NCBI GenBank assembly: GCA_910587925.1
Contig: CAJUOC010000004.1
Location: 49,174 to 113,173, forward strand
Direction: 5' to 3'
DNA from: an uncultured Muribaculaceae bacterium
Lineage (GTDB): Bacteria > Bacteroidota > Bacteroidia > Bacteroidales > Muribaculaceae
DNA length: 64,000 nucleotides
How positions within the stretch are numbered: position 1 is the stretch's first letter; every line of letters starts with the position of its first letter. A model generated the notes under the pieces. It searched no databases. It had not been told where the DNA came from and was given only the letters and a program-made list of their open reading frames with translations. This document shows positions 44,501 to 52,875 of the stretch, piece by piece. Both the position numbers and the translations under genes were made by a program.

Positions 44501-46327
44501 GTGACTCTCACCGACTTTACCTACGGCCGCGAGCGCGTGGGCACCATCGGCGCCGACCTCAAAGTGTCGACCGACCTGGGCGGACGCATCCGCGCGGCCG
44601 CCGACCTCAGCGTCGACGGTGTGCGCACCGTCACCCTGGCCGGCGCCCTCAACGACTCCACCGCCGGCTCGCCCCTGGCGCTCGACCTGAGCCTGATACA
44701 CTTCCCGCTGGAGGCAGCCAATCCCTTCCTACCCGCCGGCACCGGCCGCCTGCGCGGCACCCTCAATGGCCAGATGGACGTGAGCGGCACCGGCACCGAT
44801 CCCAAGCTCGACGGCTGGCTGCAATTCGACTCCACCGCCATGAAAGTGGCCATGACCGGCACGTGGTATCCCTTCAGCGACGTGCGTATCCCGGTCGAGG
44901 GCAGCGTGGTCAAGTTTGACGGCTTCGGCATACGCGGCATACAGGGCCACCCGCTCAGTGTCGACGGCTCGGTCGACATTTCGTCGATGGCCAACCCGCG
45001 CATCGACCTGCGCATGACCGCCACAGACTTCCAGCTCTGCGACAGCCGGCGCGCGCCTGCCGGAGCCGACATATACGGCAAGGGCTTTATCAATCTGCGC
45101 GCCACGGTACGCGGCGACATGAGCTTCATGGCCGTAGGCGCCGACCTCACCATACTATCGGGCACCAACATCACCTATGTGATGCCCGACGCCACCAATG
45201 CCATCACCCGCCGCGCCGAGAGCGAGATGGTGCGCTTTGTAAACTTTGCCGACACCGCCGCCGTGCAGCAGGCCGACAGTGTGGCCTCCTCCGAGATGGC
45301 CATGCGCATCGACGCCTCCCTCACCATACAGAGCGGCGCCGCCATAAGCGTCGACCTCAGCGCCGACGGCAAAAACAAAGTGCGCCTCCAGCCCGAGGGC
45401 ACTGTCGACTTCACCATGGCTCCCTTCAGCGACCCGCGCGTGACCGGCCGCCTCAACATCCCCCGCGGATTTGTGCGCTACACGCCGCCGCTGATGAGCG
45501 AGAAGCATTTCGACTTCAAGGAAAACTCATACATCGCCTTCAACGGCGACATGATGAATCCCGTGCTGTCGGTACACGCCGTCGACGTGATGAAGGCCAA
45601 TGTGACACAGAGCGGCCAGAACTCCCGCCTGGTCAACTTCGACGTGGCGCTCGACGTCACCGGCACCCTCAACGACATGAAAGTGGCCTTTGACCTGAGC
45701 ACCGACGACGACGTGACCGTGGCCAACGAGCTCCAGAGCATGAGCGCCGACCAGCGCGCCAACCAGGCCATGAACATGCTCCTGTACAACGTCTACACCG
45801 GCCCCGGCACAAAGGGCAACGCATCGCTCGGCGGCAATCCGCTCTACTCCTTCCTGGCATCGCAGCTCAATACCTGGGCGGCCAATAATATACGCGGCGT
45901 CGACCTGAGCTTTGGCGTCGACCAGTACGACCGCACCGTCGGCGGCTCCACATCGCAGACCACCAGCTACAGCTACCAGGTGTCGAAGTCGCTCTTCAAC
46001 GACCGATTCAAGATAGTGGTCGGCGGCAACTACTCGACCGACGCCGATGCCGACGAGAATTTTGCCCAGAATCTCATCCGCGACATATCATTTGAGTACT
46101 TCCTCAACAAAGCCCAGACCATGTATGTGCGCATCTTCCGCCACACCGGCTACGAGAGCATCCTCGAGGGCGAGATCACCCAGACGGGCGTGGGCTTTGT
46201 ATACAAGAAGAAGCTGAGCAACCTCAAGCATATATTCGGCCGCCGCCGCCACAAGCGCCCCGACAGCGGCGACACACCCACCGTATCTCCCACCGACATA
46301 CACGCCACCACCGATGAAAGCAAATAG
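41522..46327 (+). CDS. tamB: TamB family translocation and assembly module protein, GTG start
   Basis: This is a 1601-aa envelope-spanning protein: one N-terminal transmembrane helix (about residues 12-35), a long series of beta-strand repeats forming a hydrophobic groove (AsmA/VPS13-like), and the C-terminal DUF490 region (about 1150-1560) that ends in barrel-like strands. TamB works with an Omp85 partner in outer-membrane protein insertion and has been implicated in phospholipid transport. The GTG at 41522 directly precedes the membrane anchor and no ATG lies between it and the helix. The partner tamL begins 14 nt before this gene's stop, in line with a TAM complex. 99 nt separate it from sufS, without a recognisable promoter. 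Confidence 0.9.
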   Translation: MTTIHLLRKCAKAILWVLLGIVLLPLAIIVLLYSPWGQYMIRVGVLPLINSEEMRIELRDFSLRFPLRLELEGLSIYTGDTEMMHAGRLDADVDMWPLLRGEARLSKARVDTLRYTMGAPDSAMYMTIAADSLGLRDASVALSSMHIRLTDGDIRHGRVAMTLNPDTTAADTTAAEPSDMIIDIRRLGLDDFAYSMRMLPTIDSIGADISRAVLRDGRIDLRGQTVALGTFAGSGLDVAYIAPDSATVASYAAITAAQAADTAASTSAPWTVTIDSLAFGGSRALYTTRGTEPLPGLDFAYIAVDSLDLAVSDFYNQAAIVRVPLRISGTERCGVRLDASGTLDIGEEGLRFKDFNVSTPPGTALAFSGLLGMGDMTSDPSVPLALDLDGKVSAADARLMFPAFLPYIAAMPPHGGLDADISLSGTAGALDIARCDLTVNTVARLSASGSVKNVFDPDRLGGRIKLSGALVDINPMLASVLDPSTARSLRVPRTTFDGAVDMASGVIDGRLTGVTEGGRINLDGHWNGRATAYRADLRLVDFPVGAFMPAAGVGRVTASLRADGRGLDPFARSTRLDADATVTSAAVADHIYRDITANVKVADGHAALDVTSADPAARASLTAEGNLDGSTYVWHAELDGSHIDLHSLGLAPDQATLAADLTADVSFTPTPQTIAAKVALRSLSYTTPPGTISLDNVLARLNADTEATNLSVHNRDFYAFAGSPAPIDTLMARFSLFSEVMASQMARHRINVDSLQRALPEFSIDVNAGPDNALTDLLADSRTGWQSLHLTATNDSTLGVDARVLGFTSGTTRLDTITADLSQVGTEMLIKAAVDNRPGTFDQWAHVRLDGYVGTDSLGMKVAQHDISGKQGYLVGLRGALTDSTATVHFYPIDPTIAYKQWTVNPDNYITWHYAHKHLDANLRMEGAGSSLAIFTNHIPGHDDEQEALTVQLKDVHLSDWIAINPFAPPMKGDLSADLSVSEHDGDINGAGTVTLTDFTYGRERVGTIGADLKVSTDLGGRIRAAADLSVDGVRTVTLAGALNDSTAGSPLALDLSLIHFPLEAANPFLPAGTGRLRGTLNGQMDVSGTGTDPKLDGWLQFDSTAMKVAMTGTWYPFSDVRIPVEGSVVKFDGFGIRGIQGHPLSVDGSVDISSMANPRIDLRMTATDFQLCDSRRAPAGADIYGKGFINLRATVRGDMSFMAVGADLTILSGTNITYVMPDATNAITRRAESEMVRFVNFADTAAVQQADSVASSEMAMRIDASLTIQSGAAISVDLSADGKNKVRLQPEGTVDFTMAPFSDPRVTGRLNIPRGFVRYTPPLMSEKHFDFKENSYIAFNGDMMNPVLSVHAVDVMKANVTQSGQNSRLVNFDVALDVTGTLNDMKVAFDLSTDDDVTVANELQSMSADQRANQAMNMLLYNVYTGPGTKGNASLGGNPLYSFLASQLNTWAANNIRGVDLSFGVDQYDRTVGGSTSQTTSYSYQVSKSLFNDRFKIVVGGNYSTDADADENFAQNLIRDISFEYFLNKAQTMYVRIFRHTGYESILEGEITQTGVGFVYKKKLSNLKHIFGRRRHKRPDSGDTPTVSPTDIHATTDESK

Positions 46328-48605
46328 CCGCATCTTACTCTGCGGGCTGGCCGCCGCGCTCATGCTCATCTCGGCCGCCTGCTCCACCACACGCCGCATA
46401 CCCGAGGGCGAGCAGCTCTACACGGGGCTCAAGGGCGTGGTATATACTCCCGACACCGCCCGCATCGTGCCCGAGGTAAGCTCGGCCATACACGACGCCG
46501 TAGACGTGCCGCCAAACAACTACTGGAAACTGCTGGGATGGCACTATCCCTTCCCGCTCGGGCTGTGGGTGTACAACAACTGGCCCAATCCCAAGAGCGG
46601 CCTGCGCCACTGGCTCTATGAAAAGCTGGCCCGCGACCCGGTGCTGGTATCAGACGTGCGGCCCGAGGCCCGCGTGAAGATGATCGACGGTATGCTCGAC
46701 GACAACGGCTACTTCCGCGGCTCGACGTCCTACGAGCTGCTGCCCGGCAAAAATCCCCGCAAAGCCAAGATACGCTATACCGTAAATCCCGGCCCGGCCT
46801 TTGTAATCGACTCGGTGGAGCTGCTGCCCGACACCACCCATCTCACCCACCTGATCGACTCGCTGGCCCGCACCGACCGCTATCTGAGCAGCCGCACGCG
46901 CTACAGTACCGACTCGCTGTCGGCCGCACGGGTGCGCATCACCAACTCGCTGCGCAACCGCGGCTACTACTTCTTCCGCCCCGACTACATCGAGTATCTG
47001 GCCGACTCGGTGATGCGCCCCACCCACATCACCCTGCGCCTCGACCTGGCCTCCAACATTCCATCGTGGGCCGCCCGCCGCTACCGCACCGGACGCACCA
47101 CTGTGGTGATAAACCGCTACCGTGGCCGGCAGACACCCGACACGGTGGAGATGCGTCCCGACCTCACCCTGATACAGATGCAGCCCACCCGTCTGCGCCG
47201 GCAGATAATCCCGGAGTGTGTCACATTCCGCAAAGGACGCGTATTCTCGGTGCGCAATATGAACCGCACCCAGACCTACCTTGCCCGCCTGGGCATCTTC
47301 CGCTCCATCAATATCGATGTCGTGCCCGACACCACCGCCGCCGAGCCCACGCTCGATACCCGGGTGGAGTGTACATTCGACGCCCCGCTGGAGGTATCGC
47401 TCGAGGTAAATGCCTCGTCGAAGAGCAACTCCTACATCGGCCCGGGACTGTCGGTAGGGCTTACCAACCACAATGTATTTGGCGGCGGTGAGCAGCTCGG
47501 GGTGCGCCTCACCGGCTCCTACGAGTGGCAGACCGGCTCGGGCCGACGCAGTATATTCAACTCCTACGAAGTGGGACTCACCGGCTCGCTCGCGTTTCCG
47601 CGCATGCTCGCGCCGAAGTTTATCCCCCGCAGCCGCTATCAGCTCAACTGGACTCGCTTCACCCTCAACGCCGACCTGCTCAACCGCCCCCACTTCTTCA
47701 AGATGGCGCAGTTCAACGCCGCCGTCAGCTACGACTGGCGCCTGCGCCGCCACGTGTCAAACACGCTCACCCTCTTCAAGCTCACATACACCAATCTGAT
47801 GCACACCACCGCCGACTTCGACTCCATCATGGCGGCCAATCCTGCGGTGGCCCAGAGCTTCCAGAGCCAGTTTATACCTCAGATGATATACACCTATACC
47901 TACGACCGCCAGCTCAACCCGGCCGACAACATCAACTTCACCTTCTCGGTGCAGGAAGCCGGCAATATCTTCTGGGGACTGTGGCGCGCCTGCGGCAAGC
48001 GCGGCGAGAAGCGCCTCTTCGGCACACCCTTCTCGCAGTTTGTCAAGGGCCAGGCACAGGTGGTGTGGAACCGTCGCCTCTGGGGCGACCATCACTTGGT
48101 GAGCCGCGTGGCCATCGGTGCCGAGCACGCATACGGCAACAGTACCCAGGTGCCTTACGCCGAGCAATTCTATGTGGGCGGCGCCAACTCGATACGCGCC
48201 TTCACAGTACGCTCGCTCGGCCCGGGCAGCTACCACGCGCCGTCTGACACGCCCGACGATTACTTCGACCAGACGGGTACCTTCAAGCTCGAGGCCAATG
48301 TCGAGTACCGCTTCCCCATCGCCGGGCCGCTCCACGGAGCCGCATTTCTCGACGCCGGCAATGTATGGCTGCTCAAGGCCGACCCGGCGCGCCCCGGCGG
48401 CGCGCTGCGCGGCAGCACATTCCTGCGCGACATAGCCTTGGGCACCGGTGTGGGCCTGCGCTTCGACATCAGTATGCTGGTGATACGCGCCGACCTCGGT
48501 ATCGGTATCCACGCGCCCTACAACACCGGCCACGGCGGATACTACAATATGGAGAGCTTCGGCAAGTCGCTCGCCTTCCACCTCGCTATCGGCTACCCCT
48601 TCTGA
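46314..48605 (+). CDS. tamL: TamL-type Omp85 outer-membrane lipoprotein (BamA/TamA family)
   Basis: This is a 763-aa protein with an N-terminal lipoprotein signal (LLCGLAAALMLISAAC, lipidated Cys about residue 23), POTRA-like repeats (about 100-400) and a C-terminal 16-strand Omp85 barrel. The barrel shows the conserved YVGGANSIRAFTVRSLGPG lid region (VRGY/F-like) and ends in a C-terminal strand closing with aromatic residues (GYPF). A lipid-anchored TamA homologue paired with TamB is the arrangement described for Bacteroidota as TamL. It overlaps tamB by 14 nt and the next small gene by 1 nt. Confidence 0.9.
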   Translation: MKANSRILLCGLAAALMLISAACSTTRRIPEGEQLYTGLKGVVYTPDTARIVPEVSSAIHDAVDVPPNNYWKLLGWHYPFPLGLWVYNNWPNPKSGLRHWLYEKLARDPVLVSDVRPEARVKMIDGMLDDNGYFRGSTSYELLPGKNPRKAKIRYTVNPGPAFVIDSVELLPDTTHLTHLIDSLARTDRYLSSRTRYSTDSLSAARVRITNSLRNRGYYFFRPDYIEYLADSVMRPTHITLRLDLASNIPSWAARRYRTGRTTVVINRYRGRQTPDTVEMRPDLTLIQMQPTRLRRQIIPECVTFRKGRVFSVRNMNRTQTYLARLGIFRSINIDVVPDTTAAEPTLDTRVECTFDAPLEVSLEVNASSKSNSYIGPGLSVGLTNHNVFGGGEQLGVRLTGSYEWQTGSGRRSIFNSYEVGLTGSLAFPRMLAPKFIPRSRYQLNWTRFTLNADLLNRPHFFKMAQFNAAVSYDWRLRRHVSNTLTLFKLTYTNLMHTTADFDSIMAANPAVAQSFQSQFIPQMIYTYTYDRQLNPADNINFTFSVQEAGNIFWGLWRACGKRGEKRLFGTPFSQFVKGQAQVVWNRRLWGDHHLVSRVAIGAEHAYGNSTQVPYAEQFYVGGANSIRAFTVRSLGPGSYHAPSDTPDDYFDQTGTFKLEANVEYRFPIAGPLHGAAFLDAGNVWLLKADPARPGGALRGSTFLRDIALGTGVGLRFDISMLVIRADLGIGIHAPYNTGHGGYYNMESFGKSLAFHLAIGYPF

Positions 48606-49066
48606 TGAAGTGGAGCACCATAAAAGACCGCCTCGCCGCCCTGTCGCCCAAGACAGGCGCGGCGGTGGCGGTCGTCTGTGTGGTGTGCTACGCGGTATCA
48701 TTCGCCCAGATGCTGCTGCCGCTGCCGATAGCAGTCAAGGGAGTGCTTTGGGCGGTGTTTTTCGGCCTGGCGAAGACTGCTCAGTACACAGCCATACTCA
48801 TACTGAGCAAGGCGGGCGTCGACAGGCTCCGCGCCCGCTTCACAAAGAAAGCGCGCCGCAGGAGTGAGTCCGCTCCGCGGGCGCGCTCAGGCGCTGTATC
48901 AATCCGGCTTACTTGCCGCCTGCCGCGGCCGGGCGCTTGTCCCAGGCCGGATGTGCCGGGTCCTCGGCCACAAGAGCCTCGGCCAGGTCGATGCCGAGGG
49001 CGGCGGCCAGCATACGGCCATACTCCTCGTCGGCATTGTGGCAGGCGCGTACATGGCGCTGCTTGA
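48605..49066 (+). CDS. Small membrane protein of unknown function with doubtful C-terminus overlapping katA
   Basis: ATG 48605 overlaps the tamL stop by one base. The first about 86 residues look real: a charged start (MKWSTIKDRLAALSPKTG), two hydrophobic helices (about 19-38 and 41-62) and a basic tail RARFTKKARRR. After that the frame continues for about 67 residues of Arg/Pro-rich sequence that crosses the katA terminator hairpin and the last 158 nt of katA on the other strand, which looks like read-through. A TGA in a different phase at 48865-48867 sits where a natural end would be expected, so a small frameshift (real or in the assembly) may have extended the gene. I do not recognise a family. 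Confidence 0.5.
   Translation: MKWSTIKDRLAALSPKTGAAVAVVCVVCYAVSFAQMLLPLPIAVKGVLWAVFFGLAKTAQYTAILILSKAGVDRLRARFTKKARRRSESAPRARSGAVSIRLTCRLPRPGACPRPDVPGPRPQEPRPGRCRGRRPAYGHTPRRHCGRRVHGAA
48841..48886 (-). terminator. Hairpin terminator for katA
   Basis: On the minus strand a stem-loop (arms at 48877-48886 and 48851-48859, with one bulged base and an inner GGAG/CTCC pairing) is followed by the T-rich tract TTTCTTTG at 48843-48850. This is a plausible intrinsic terminator 22 nt after the katA stop. It lies inside the plus-strand frame of the small gene after tamL. Confidence 0.65.
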
Positions 49067-50423
49067 TAAAGAGCGGTACGCCGGCCATCTGTGCGGCGGT
49101 GTTGTCGCAGGTGGCCTGCTTGTCTTCGGCGCTGAACAGCCGCCACAGCTTGCCGGGCTGTGTGTAGTAATCGTCGTCGTAAAGTCGCTCGTCGTAATTG
49201 TACATGTCGCCGTGGAGCTCCATCGGCGGCTCACGTCGCGCGGGGGTATCGCTCCACTCGCCGTAGCTGTTTGGCTCGTAGGCGATGGTGCGGCCGCTGT
49301 TGTCGTCGGTACGCATCTGGCCGTCGCGGTGATAGGAGTGGAAGGGGCAGCGCGGACGGTTGACCGGGATGAGATTGTTGTTTACCCCCAGACGGTAGCG
49401 CTGAGCGTCGCCGTATGAAAACAGGCGGCCTTGCAGCATCTTGTCGGGCGAGAATCCGATACCGTCGACGATATTGGCCGGGTTAAAGGCCGCCTGCTCT
49501 ATCTCGGCAAAGAAATTCTCGGGATTGCGGTTGAGCTCGAGTATGCCTACATCGCGCAGCGGGAAGTCGGCATGATACCACACCTTTGTGAGGTCAAAGG
49601 GATTGATGTGGTATGCCTTGGCCTCGTCTTCCGTCATCAGCTGCACCTGCAGCTTCCACTTGGGAAAGTCGCCGCGCTCGATGGCCTCGAAGAGGTCGCG
49701 CTGATGCGATTCGCGGTCTTTGGCGATGATAGCCTCGGCCTCACGGTCGGTGAGGTTGCGTATACCCTGCATGGTGATGAAATGAAATTTCACCCATGTG
49801 CGCTTGTTGTCTTTGTTGATGAAGCTGTATGTATGGCTGCCGAAGCCGTGCATGTGGCGAAACGATGCCGGGATGCCGCGCGGCGACATGGTGATGGTAA
49901 TCTGATGGAGCGCCTCGGGCAGCAGCGTCCAGAAGTCCCAGTTGGCCGCGGGGTTGCGCATACCCGTGCGCGGGTCGCGCTTGATGGCATGGTTGAGGTC
50001 GGGAAATTTCAGCGGGTCGCGCAGAAAGAAGACCGGGGTGTTGTTGCCCACCAGGTCCCAGTTTCCCTCGTCGGTGTAAAACTTCATGGCAAAGCCGCGT
50101 ATGTCGCGCTCGGCGTCGGCGGCTCCGCGCTCACCGGCCACGGTCGAGAATCTCACCAGACAGGGAGTCTGCTTGCCCACCTCGGCAAAAATCGAGGCGC
50201 GGGTATAGTCGGTGATGTCGTGGGTGACGGTAAATCGGCCAAAGGCTCCCGAACCCTTGGCGTGCATACGCCGCTCGGGTATCACCTCGCGGTCGAAGTG
50301 GGCAATCTTCTCGAGATACCACGGGTCTTGCACCGTCATCGGGCCGGGTCGGCCTGCGGTCTGCACATTTTGGTTGTCGGCGACCGGGCGTCCGTTTTCA
50401 GAGGTCAGTCTTTTCTTGTCCAT
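48909..50423 (-). CDS. katA: Heme catalase KatA (clade 3 type)
   Basis: This is a 504-aa small-subunit monofunctional catalase converting hydrogen peroxide to water and oxygen. Distal His H54 lies in RRMHAKGSGAFG, the distal Asn in VGNNTPVFF, and the heme-ligating Tyr in GRLFSYGDAQRYRLG. Length and the absence of a long C-terminal flavodoxin-like domain match clade 3. There is no signal peptide, so it is cytoplasmic. It lies 103 nt downstream of the MFS gene on the same strand with no clear consensus promoter between; regulation by OxyR in Bacteroidota is established knowledge but no site is identified here. The start at 50423 gives the usual N-terminus (MDKKRLTSENGRPVADN). Confidence 0.96.
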   Translation of the reverse strand: MDKKRLTSENGRPVADNQNVQTAGRPGPMTVQDPWYLEKIAHFDREVIPERRMHAKGSGAFGRFTVTHDITDYTRASIFAEVGKQTPCLVRFSTVAGERGAADAERDIRGFAMKFYTDEGNWDLVGNNTPVFFLRDPLKFPDLNHAIKRDPRTGMRNPAANWDFWTLLPEALHQITITMSPRGIPASFRHMHGFGSHTYSFINKDNKRTWVKFHFITMQGIRNLTDREAEAIIAKDRESHQRDLFEAIERGDFPKWKLQVQLMTEDEAKAYHINPFDLTKVWYHADFPLRDVGILELNRNPENFFAEIEQAAFNPANIVDGIGFSPDKMLQGRLFSYGDAQRYRLGVNNNLIPVNRPRCPFHSYHRDGQMRTDDNSGRTIAYEPNSYGEWSDTPARREPPMELHGDMYNYDERLYDDDYYTQPGKLWRLFSAEDKQATCDNTAAQMAGVPLFIKQRHVRACHNADEEYGRMLAAALGIDLAEALVAEDPAHPAWDKRPAAAGGK

Positions 50424-50526
50424 ACAATCAGAGTGTGGGGGTTAGTAACAGTCAAAGTGATAGTTACAACGCCCGGCGCCCCGGAAATGTTTGTATGGAT
50501 GCCCGCGTTATTGCAGACCGCAGCGG

Positions 50527-51684
50527 TCAGGCGGCGCCCTGAGTGCGACGTGAGGCGCGGGCGAGCCACAGCAGGGCAGCGGCCCCGACCAGCGCCAGCG
50601 GAGCGCCGATGATGGCAGGCGAGGCAAAGCTCAAGCCGTGGCCAATGGCGATGCCGCCTATGAGGGCCGACACGGCATTTGACACGTTGAAGGCTATCTG
50701 TATGCCGGCACCGCCGAGCATCTCGCCGCCGCGGGCATAGCGCACTATGAGAAACTGCAGCGGGCCGCCGATGCCAAACAGCCCGGCCGTGGCCACAAAC
50801 AGCAGCCCTACGGCGACAGCTCCGTCGGCCGCGCAGAAGTATACGGCAGTCATCACGCCCACCAGCGCCAGAGCTATCACGCCGCTGACGAGGGCGGCGC
50901 CGAAGCGGTCGGCAAGCTTGCCGGCCATCGCGTTGCCCACCACCATGCCGAGGCCGGCCACCATCATGATCCAGCTCATGTCGGCCATGGAGAAGCCGGC
51001 CAGATGGGTCATCGCCGGCTCCACATAGCTGAGATAGCAATAGACAGATGCCTGGCCGAAAAACACACCGGCGTAGATGAGCCACGGCGCGCGATGGCGC
51101 AGAAATGCAAACTGCCCCTTGACGCCGGTATCGGGCAACGCATCCATCACCGGTACCCAGCGCCGGATAGCCCATATGGAGAGTATGGCGCACAGCGCCA
51201 CCACTCCGAAGGCGAAACGCCAGCTTATCAGCGAGCAGCCCAGCGTGGCGAGCGGCACTCCGACAAGGTTTGCCACGGTCATGCCTCCGACCATTATGGC
51301 CACAGCCTGCGCGCCGAAGCCGGGGCGGGCCAGCCGCTGGCACACAATGGCTCCGGCGCCGAAAAATGCACCATGGGGCAGTCCCGACACAAATCGGGCG
51401 CCCAGCAGCGTATAAAAACCCGGGGCGGCCATCGCCGCGGCATTACCTGCGGCTATCACTGCCGCCAGCATCAGCAGCAGTCTCCGCAGGGGCATACGGC
51501 GCAGCAGTATGAGCATGGGCGCGCCCACTGCCACACCGAGCGAGTAAGCCGATATCAGATGTCCGGCTGTAGAAATCGATACCCCGGTACCTGTGGCGAC
51601 ATCGCTCAGGATACCCATCATGCCAAACTCGGCGATACCCAGCGCGAAAGTAGCCAGCGCCATCGCCACAAAACTTCTCGTCAT
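50527..51684 (-). CDS. MFS transporter, AraJ/arabinose-efflux-like
   Basis: This is a 385-aa protein with 12 predicted transmembrane helices. The N-terminal ALATFALGIAEFGMMGIL segment and the RFVSGLPHGAFFGAGAIV helix are typical of DHA1/AraJ-type exporters for sugars or drugs. The substrate cannot be inferred. It is on the same strand as tsf but separated by the hairpin terminator at 51737-51773, so it probably has its own promoter within 51685-51736, where a GC-palindrome also lies. Not related by function to its neighbours as far as I can see. Confidence 0.88.
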   Translation of the reverse strand: MTRSFVAMALATFALGIAEFGMMGILSDVATGTGVSISTAGHLISAYSLGVAVGAPMLILLRRMPLRRLLLMLAAVIAAGNAAAMAAPGFYTLLGARFVSGLPHGAFFGAGAIVCQRLARPGFGAQAVAIMVGGMTVANLVGVPLATLGCSLISWRFAFGVVALCAILSIWAIRRWVPVMDALPDTGVKGQFAFLRHRAPWLIYAGVFFGQASVYCYLSYVEPAMTHLAGFSMADMSWIMMVAGLGMVVGNAMAGKLADRFGAALVSGVIALALVGVMTAVYFCAADGAVAVGLLFVATAGLFGIGGPLQFLIVRYARGGEMLGGAGIQIAFNVSNAVSALIGGIAIGHGLSFASPAIIGAPLALVGAAALLWLARASRRTQGAA

Positions 51685-51710
51685 TACCTTGGAAACAATC
51701 TAAAAGGAAA

Positions 51711-51726
51711 CCCGCGGCCGCGCGGG
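51711..51726. repeat. 16-bp perfect palindrome (6-bp arms, GCCG-type centre)
   Basis: CCCGCG-GCCG-CGCGGG lies 27 nt upstream of the MFS transporter start. It could be an operator or a hairpin in the MFS leader RNA. It is not followed by a T-run, so it is not a terminator. Confidence 0.6.
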
Positions 51727-51736
51727 AGCGGTATTG

Positions 51737-51773
51737 AAAAAGCGCCGCTGCCCGGTGGCATGCGACGCTTTTT
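51737..51773 (-). terminator. Intrinsic terminator of the rplM-rpsI-rpsB-tsf operon
   Basis: This is an inverted repeat with AAAAAGCG and CGCTTTTT outer arms and inner TGCC/GGCA pairing, 20 nt after the tsf stop. On the minus strand it ends in a run of five T residues, the classical intrinsic terminator form. The A-run on the other side makes it formally bidirectional. Confidence 0.85.
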
Positions 51774-51793
51774 GTATGGTGAAGTGTGGCGGC

Positions 51794-52786
51794 TTAGTCG
51801 GCGTTGAGGTTGACACGCTTGAACTCCACAGCCAGCAGACCCTTCTGAGTCTTCTCGAGGTACTGGCCGATGGTGAGCTCGCCGTCCTTGATAAACTCCT
51901 GCTCCATGAGGCAAGACTCCTTGAAGAACTTGTTCATGCGGCCCTCGGCGATTTTCTCAATCATCTGGGCGGGCAGGCTTGCGGCCTTCTCAGCCGATAC
52001 GGTGGCGATGATCTCGCGGGCCTTTGCAGCCTCGTCGGCGGTAATCCAGCCCTTGGCCATGTTTGACTCGATGTGAGCCTCGCTGTCGACGTGGGTGGGG
52101 TTGATGCCGGCCTTCTTGAGAGCGGCCTCGACGGCCTTCTTGACCTGCTCTTCCTTGGTCTTCTCGACAGCCACGGTGTACTCAGAGTCTTTTACCGCCT
52201 GGGGCACAGTGTCGCGGCTTACCGCAACGGGGTTCATCGACGCAACCTGCATGGCCACATCGCGGCCTACCTGGTAGTCGACGCCCTCGAGGTTGAAGCC
52301 CACGATGGTGGCGAGCTTGTTGCCGAGGTGGTTATATGAAGTGGTGGAGGGAGCTTCCACGTACTCGTAAGCGGAGATTTCGGTCTTCTCGCCGGTCTTG
52401 CCGCTCTCCTCGGTCACGAGGTCGGCGATGGTGAGACCGTCGATAGTGATGGCCTTTACCTCGTCGAGGCTCTTGGCCTTGGCGGCTACGGCTGCGTCGA
52501 GAATCTTCTGGGTGAGCTCTACGAAGCCTGCATTCTTGGCCACGAAGTCGGTCTCGCAGTTGAGAGCGACGATAGCGGCGAAGGTGCCGTCGTTCTTGGC
52601 CAGCACGCAACCCTCGGCTGCGGTGCGGTCTTCGCGCTTGGCGGCTACAGCCTGGCCCTTCTTGCGGAGAATCTCCACAGCGGCCTCGATGTCGCCGTTG
52701 GTCTCGGCGAGAGCTTTCTTGCAGTCCATCAGGCCGGCCGAGGTGAGGTGGCGCAGCTTGGTGATTTCTGCCATTGTTACTGCCAT
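51794..52786 (-). CDS. tsf: Translation elongation factor Ts
   Basis: This is a 330-aa nucleotide-exchange factor that releases GDP from EF-Tu. The N-terminal UBA-like domain opens with ITKLRHLTSAGLMDCKKAL, and the EF-Tu contact motif is NCETDFVAKN. An in-frame second ATG (52774, MAEITKLR) is possible, but MAVTMAEITK is the start I recall for Bacteroides homologues. It follows rpsB after an 89-nt intergenic region with a strong hairpin and ends just before an intrinsic terminator. Confidence 0.96.
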   Translation of the reverse strand: MAVTMAEITKLRHLTSAGLMDCKKALAETNGDIEAAVEILRKKGQAVAAKREDRTAAEGCVLAKNDGTFAAIVALNCETDFVAKNAGFVELTQKILDAAVAAKAKSLDEVKAITIDGLTIADLVTEESGKTGEKTEISAYEYVEAPSTTSYNHLGNKLATIVGFNLEGVDYQVGRDVAMQVASMNPVAVSRDTVPQAVKDSEYTVAVEKTKEEQVKKAVEAALKKAGINPTHVDSEAHIESNMAKGWITADEAAKAREIIATVSAEKAASLPAQMIEKIAEGRMNKFFKESCLMEQEFIKDGELTIGQYLEKTQKGLLAVEFKRVNLNAD

Positions 52787-52832
52787 AGTATAGTAGTAAT
52801 TAAGTGTGTTTGAAATTGAGGGAGTGTATTTA

Positions 52833-52863
52833 CCGGCGCCACCGCCGGATGTGGCGGCGCCGG
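52833..52863 (-). promoter_or_regulatory. Intercistronic hairpin between rpsB and tsf
   Basis: A 31-nt inverted repeat with 8-nt perfect outer arms (CCGGCGCC/GGCGCCGG) and an alternative inner CCGCC/GGCGG pairing lies 12 nt after rpsB and 46 nt before tsf. No T-run follows, so it is more likely a processing or partial attenuation element than a terminator. Confidence 0.55.
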
Positions 52864-52875
52864 ATTTATGGGGTA

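Noticed and set aside
50424..50526. Promoter or OxyR operator upstream of katA
   Set aside because: The nearest match on the minus strand does not keep TAnnTTTG, and no convincing dyad for OxyR was visible.
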